36,241 nt of DNA from Nitrospirota bacterium (GTDB lineage Bacteria; Nitrospirota; Thermodesulfovibrionia; Thermodesulfovibrionales; Dissulfurispiraceae). The stretch is from the NCBI GenBank assembly GCA_021847795.1, contig JAJZPZ010000015.1, positions 1-36,241 of the forward strand, given 5' to 3'. The translations under genes were made by a program, and so were the position numbers. Positions 32,681 to 36,241 of the stretch are shown here, in pieces; the first letter of the stretch is position 1; the number at the start of each line of letters is the position of its first letter. The notes under the pieces were generated by a model. It was not told where the DNA came from. It searched no databases and worked only from the letters and a program-made list of their open reading frames with translations.

Positions 32681-33757
32681 ATGGGTGAAGGGCGCGCAAC
32701 CGGACTGCGGAAAGACGGGTTTTACGGCGGACCCGCGGGGTCCGGCGCCGGCAAGGTGTCCGTAATCATCCCGACCTATAACCGCGCCCCTTATCTCAGC
32801 GAGGCGATAGTGTCCGTACTGGGCCAGAAATACGGGGACGTGGAAATCATCGTGGTCGATGACGGTTCAACGGACAATACCAGGGAGTGCCTGCAGCGGT
32901 ACATCGACGAGGGCAGGATCACCTATCTCCATCAGGAGAATTCCGGCAGGCCCGCTGTTGCAAGGAACCTGGGTCTGAGGCACGCCTCGGGCGAGTATGT
33001 CTGCTTCCTGGACTCTGACGACATCCTTATGGAAGAGAGCATTGTGAAGGGGGTGGAAATACTAGGAAGGCATGACAATATCGCGATGGTCTGCTCCGAC
33101 TGGCTCTATTTCCGGAAACACTTCACGGAGAACCAGGAGCTGGAGCCTTCATGGATCAGGAGCACCGGGTATCTCGACAGACTGCCGAAGGAGATGATCA
33201 GGGACCGCGGCGGGGATTTCGTGGTATTCGAGAGGGACTTCATGTACGAGCTCTTTAACAGCAACTTTATCTGCACCAGCAACGTGATCACCCGGAAAGA
33301 GCTGCTCGACCGCACCGGATACTTTGACGAGTCGCTTAAAATAGGGGAGGATTACGACCTGTGGCTGAGGCTGCTTGAGACGAAAGACCTTGCCTATATC
33401 ATGGTCCCCCTTGTGTTCAGGAGGAGGCACGACGGCAGTATCACACGGCACCTGGCACAGAACCTCATCGAAGACGCAAAGGTGATCGAAAAATTCATGG
33501 GAAAGAAGAGGGTGATGTCGCCTGCCACGAGGCGAAGGCTTTACCGCAGGCTTGAAGCCTTCTATTTCTATACCGGGTATTTTTTCATGGACGAGCGGAA
33601 CCTGCCGGAATCAAGGAAGAGGTTCGGGAAGGCAATCCGCTACAATCCGGCATCATACCGGAACTACAGGTATTTTACAATTTCACTGCTTCCTGCAAGC
33701 GCCATACTTTTTGCGCGGAAACTGAAAAGGCTGATGCGGGGGGCCCGGCGGCGGTGA
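32681..33757 (+). CDS. Family 2 glycosyltransferase (tandem copy 1)
   Basis: A 358-residue GT2. The GT-A core has KVSVIIPTYNRAPYL, EIIVVDDGSTDNT, LDSDD for the metal site and GEDYDLWLRL for the catalytic base region; the C-terminal part (about 255-350) is helical and basic (FYFYTGYFF, ARKLKRLMR). It is closely similar along its whole length to the next gene, marking a tandem duplication. The ATG at 32681 lies 11 bases after the Wzt stop; an ATG at 32651 overlapping wzt is also possible, as the first 25-35 residues are poorly conserved. Confidence 0.9.
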   Translation: MGEGRATGLRKDGFYGGPAGSGAGKVSVIIPTYNRAPYLSEAIVSVLGQKYGDVEIIVVDDGSTDNTRECLQRYIDEGRITYLHQENSGRPAVARNLGLRHASGEYVCFLDSDDILMEESIVKGVEILGRHDNIAMVCSDWLYFRKHFTENQELEPSWIRSTGYLDRLPKEMIRDRGGDFVVFERDFMYELFNSNFICTSNVITRKELLDRTGYFDESLKIGEDYDLWLRLLETKDLAYIMVPLVFRRRHDGSITRHLAQNLIEDAKVIEKFMGKKRVMSPATRRRLYRRLEAFYFYTGYFFMDERNLPESRKRFGKAIRYNPASYRNYRYFTISLLPASAILFARKLKRLMRGARRR

Positions 33758-33793
33758 CAGGTCCCGCATCTCAGGCCTGGGAGAGCTGAATAT

Positions 33794-34801
33794 ATGAACG
33801 CGGAAAAACGCAAGGTTTCGGTCATCATCCCGACCTATAACCGGGTCGATTATCTCAGGCAGTCCCTTGAATCCGCATTGTCCCAGACATACGGGAACGT
33901 GGAGATCATCGTGGTCGATGACGGTTCAACGGACAATACCAGGGAGGCGCTGCAGCCCTACATCGACGGCAAAAAGATAACCTACCTGTACCGGGAAAAC
34001 TCCGGGAACCCTTCGGTTGCGAGAAACCTGGCGCTGCGGAAGGCTTCCGGGGAATATATCTGCTTCCTGGATTCCGATGACATCCGCATGGAGCACAGCA
34101 TCGCAAAAGCGGCCGAAATACTCGATGCCCATGACCATGTCGGAATGGTCTGCTCCGACTGGCTGTTCTTCAAGAGGTATTTCGGGGCGAACAGGAAGCT
34201 GCAGCCGTCATGGATCAAGTCCACCGGTTACCTGGATAAACTGCCGGGAGAATACATACGGCGCCGGCATGCGGACTGTATCCTTTTCGAGAAAGAATTT
34301 ATTTATGAGCTGTTCAACAGCAACTTCGTGTTCACCAGCAGCGTGCTCACCCGCAAAGACCTCCTGGACAGCACGGGATATTTCGATGAATCCCTGAAAA
34401 TCGGCGAGGACTGCGATATGTGGCTGAGGATCTGTGAGATAAAGAACCTGGCATTCATAACGGAGCCGCTGGTATACCGCCGCGTACATTCCGGGAGCAT
34501 AACACGGCACCTGGGCCGCAATATCCTCTACGATACAAAGGTCCTTGAGAAATTCATGAGCAAGCAGAGGTCGCCTGCGCCTGCTGTGAAGAAAAGGTTC
34601 TACCGCAAGCTCGAAAACTTTTATTTTTACACCGGATATTTCTTCTTTGCAAAAAAAGAACTGCCCGAATCGAAAAAAAGGTTTATGAGGGCCATCCGCT
34701 ACTGCCCCTCCTCGTTCAGGAACTACCGGTACTTCTTCCTCTCCCTCTTCCCCCTGCAGACCGTGCTCTTTGCAAAGAAACTGAAAAAGTGGATGCGGTG
34801 A
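33794..34801 (+). CDS. Family 2 glycosyltransferase (tandem copy 2)
   Basis: A 335-residue GT2 with KVSVIIPTYNRVDYL, EIIVVDDGSTDNT, LDSDD and GEDCDMWLRI, paralogous to the preceding gene over its full length, including shared ELFNSNF, STGYFDESLKIGED and SITRHL segments. Differences cluster in the acceptor half, consistent with a different acceptor sugar. The ATG follows GGGAGAGCTGAATAT. Its stop codon overlaps the start of the third GT2 gene. Confidence 0.92.
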   Translation: MNAEKRKVSVIIPTYNRVDYLRQSLESALSQTYGNVEIIVVDDGSTDNTREALQPYIDGKKITYLYRENSGNPSVARNLALRKASGEYICFLDSDDIRMEHSIAKAAEILDAHDHVGMVCSDWLFFKRYFGANRKLQPSWIKSTGYLDKLPGEYIRRRHADCILFEKEFIYELFNSNFVFTSSVLTRKDLLDSTGYFDESLKIGEDCDMWLRICEIKNLAFITEPLVYRRVHSGSITRHLGRNILYDTKVLEKFMSKQRSPAPAVKKRFYRKLENFYFYTGYFFFAKKELPESKKRFMRAIRYCPSSFRNYRYFFLSLFPLQTVLFAKKLKKWMR

Positions 34802-35757
34802 GCCGCGCCTCGATAATTATCCCTGTTTACAATTCCGAGGAATTCATTTGCAGCGCAGTTGAATCCGCACTCGCCCAGCGGTATAAGGACAAAGAGGTCA
34901 TTGTGGTCGACGACGGCTCTACCGACGGCACCTGCAAAGCCCTCGGGCCCTATCGTGAAAAAGGCGAGATCACATACATCCGCCAGGAGAACAGCGGGCC
35001 CTCAGGCGCAAGGAATGCCGGTTTTTTGAATGCAGGCGGCTGCTCAATGACTTTTCTTGATGCCGATGACATCCTCGATGCAGACTACCTGCCGTCCGTT
35101 ACGGCGTTCCTGGAAGATTATCCTATGGTGGACTTCGTGTTCACTAATTATGAAGTGTTCAATAACCATGAGGTGGTCAGCAGGTCCGGGGTCGACCGGT
35201 GGAAGGCCTTCAGGAGCATCCCGCATGTCAAACTCGGGCAGCGGAAACGTATCTTCCTCGAAAGCCTGACGAAATACATTATCGGATACGGCGGGTTTAT
35301 GACTACAAGCTGTGTGACAATAAGACGCAGGCGGCTCGACAGGGAGGGCATGTTCAGGACAGGCTACTTTTACGGGGAGGATGACGAATTCTTCGCCCGC
35401 ATCAACTATACCTGCAAGGCGGGGTATATAGACAGGGTGCTGCTGAGGAAAAGAAGCCATGCCGGCAGCCTTTCTCATGACCGGGAGAAAATACTCAGAA
35501 ATGTCTCCCACTTCATCGGGCTTGCCGAGATACAGAAAAGTTATTTCAGCCGGGACCGGGAAATACAGGATATCCTGCGCAGGAAGATCCCGGCGCTGGT
35601 TTTCGATTACTGCTGGCACCTGATCGACCGGAAGAGGTTCGGCGAGGCGCAGGATGTGCTTTGCAGGTATTTGAAGCAATACAAAAAAGCCCTGCCCCTG
35701 TATAAGCTCCTGGTGAAGAGTTACTTGTCCGGATTGTACTGTCAATCGGGTTCGTGA
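34798..35757 (+). CDS. Family 2 glycosyltransferase
   Basis: A 319-residue GT2: ASIIIPVYNSEEFI, VIVVDDGSTDGT, FLDADDILDADYL for the metal site and YGEDDEFFARI for the base region. It is more distant from the two tandem copies before it but of the same general type. The GTG at 34798 forms a GTGA overlap with the previous stop codon, a common coupled start; the GTG at 34789 (three codons longer) is the alternative. It is the last gene of the tightly packed run; a 116-base gap follows. Confidence 0.88.
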   Translation: MSRASIIIPVYNSEEFICSAVESALAQRYKDKEVIVVDDGSTDGTCKALGPYREKGEITYIRQENSGPSGARNAGFLNAGGCSMTFLDADDILDADYLPSVTAFLEDYPMVDFVFTNYEVFNNHEVVSRSGVDRWKAFRSIPHVKLGQRKRIFLESLTKYIIGYGGFMTTSCVTIRRRRLDREGMFRTGYFYGEDDEFFARINYTCKAGYIDRVLLRKRSHAGSLSHDREKILRNVSHFIGLAEIQKSYFSRDREIQDILRRKIPALVFDYCWHLIDRKRFGEAQDVLCRYLKQYKKALPLYKLLVKSYLSGLYCQSGS

Positions 35758-35873
35758 CAAAGACCGGAGACAAAGACCAAGGCAAAAGCAAAAGACTCCC
35801 GTGTTGATCTTCTTCTATTCGCTATAGTTGGGAGACCCTGGGGGGACCGCCCCCGCCGCATGATGAATCCCAT
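35758..35873. other. Short spacer before wecB
   Basis: Begins with small A-rich direct repeats (ACAAAGACC twice, CAAAAG twice, 35756-35790) and contains a compact hairpin, GGGGG (35841-35845) and CCCCC (35850-35854) around ACCG, without a T-run. No gene is seen. Confidence 0.4.
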
Positions 35874-36241
35874 ATGAGCACCCTTTTACAGGAAAAAAGA
35901 AAAAAGACACCCGCCCGGAGGGCGATCAAGGTGATCGTCATCTTCGGGACCCGGCCTGAGGCCATCAAGCTGGCGCCTGTTGTGCATGCCCTCAATAACA
36001 GCAGGGGATTCAACACAGTTGTCCTGGCCACTGCCCAGCACAGGGGCCTGCTCGATCAGGTGCTGGACACCTTCAGGATCGCGCCTGATTATGACCTCAA
36101 CATCATGACCGGGAACCAGGAACTCTCGGACGTGACCGGCAAAAGCCTCTGCGGGGTTGACTCCATCCTGAAAAAGGAGAGGCCGGACATCGCCCTCATA
36201 CAGGGTGATACGACCACTGTCTTTGCCGCTGCCCTAGATCG
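35874..36241 (+). CDS. wecB: UDP-N-acetylglucosamine 2-epimerase (non-hydrolysing), 5' part
   Basis: The frame runs open to the window edge, giving 122 residues of a protein normally about 370-380 long. After a basic leader (MSTLLQEKRKKTPARRAIK) comes KVIVIFGTRPEAIKLAPVV, the N-terminal signature of WecB/MnaA, then TAQHRGLLDQVLDTF and DIALIQGDTTTVFAAAL. The enzyme converts UDP-GlcNAc to UDP-ManNAc in the cytoplasm, a precursor for ManNAc-containing surface polymers. The ATG at 35874 is the only sensible start. It probably supplies a nucleotide sugar for this locus. Confidence 0.9.
   Translation, partial: MSTLLQEKRKKTPARRAIKVIVIFGTRPEAIKLAPVVHALNNSRGFNTVVLATAQHRGLLDQVLDTFRIAPDYDLNIMTGNQELSDVTGKSLCGVDSILKKERPDIALIQGDTTTVFAAALD

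Noticed and set aside
1-36241. CRISPR arrays, tRNA or rRNA genes, insertion sequences, prophage genes
   Set aside because: None found: no regularly spaced direct repeats, no transposase or integrase proteins, and no recognisable tRNA or rRNA segments.

Overview
The window looks like the chromosome of an uncultured Gram-negative bacterium. Evidence is Wza-type, beta-barrel and lipoprotein components of an outer membrane, a PEP-CTERM protein, and moderately high GC with heavy AGG arginine use. Nitrospirota or Desulfobacterota-like lineages are my best guess, but the sequence cannot settle the phylum. Nearly all of it is one exopolysaccharide locus of the exosortase (XrtA/EpsH)/PEP-CTERM-associated type; no exosortase gene is inside the window.

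Layout. 1-2017 (minus strand): ilvE, with a strong promoter that almost touches its start codon, and a PEP-CTERM-tailed secreted protein with its own terminator. 2018-4553: a secreted PRC-barrel protein (+), a phosphoribosyltransferase (-), and two long spacers with candidate regulatory sites. 4554-7585: a soluble NtrB-like histidine kinase, an NtrC-like sigma54 activator, and a degenerate receiver protein. 7557-18524: the conserved export core, namely PrsT-like TPR lipoprotein, polyprenyl-phosphate sugar transferase, Wza-like export protein, chain-length protein, BY-kinase-like ATPase, ExeA-like AAA ATPase, NusG paralogue and outer-membrane beta-barrel. 18716-30528: sugar and substituent genes (4-epimerase, two deacetylase-like proteins, CapK/PaaK-like adenylate-forming enzyme, four glycosyltransferases, methyltransferase, two GNAT-fold proteins). 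30531-35757: a Wzm/Wzt ABC exporter and three GT2 glycosyltransferases. 35874-end: the start of wecB.

Inferred working. A sugar-1-phosphate is placed on undecaprenyl phosphate at the membrane. The GT2 and GT4 enzymes extend the chain, and acetyl, methyl and deacetylation steps decorate it. The ABC transporter carries it across the inner membrane, with the chain-length protein/ATPase/Wza-like/beta-barrel/PrsT set forming the envelope passage. The NusG paralogue probably keeps RNA polymerase processive through the roughly 18 kb that follow it.

The points most worth a second look are: (1) a possible regulatory circuit in which the NtrC-like activator acts on sigma54-type -24/-12 sequences before the pseudo-receiver/prsT pair, the PEP-CTERM gene and the PRC-barrel gene, with a shared TTTAAAATCGATT box on both sides of the regulator pair; (2) a receiver domain without its phospho-acceptor Asp; (3) a strong hairpin directly after the NusG paralogue; (4) the mixture of XrtA-type export genes with an ABC exporter and no Wzx/Wzy in view. 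All family assignments are by reading the proteins; no searches were run.
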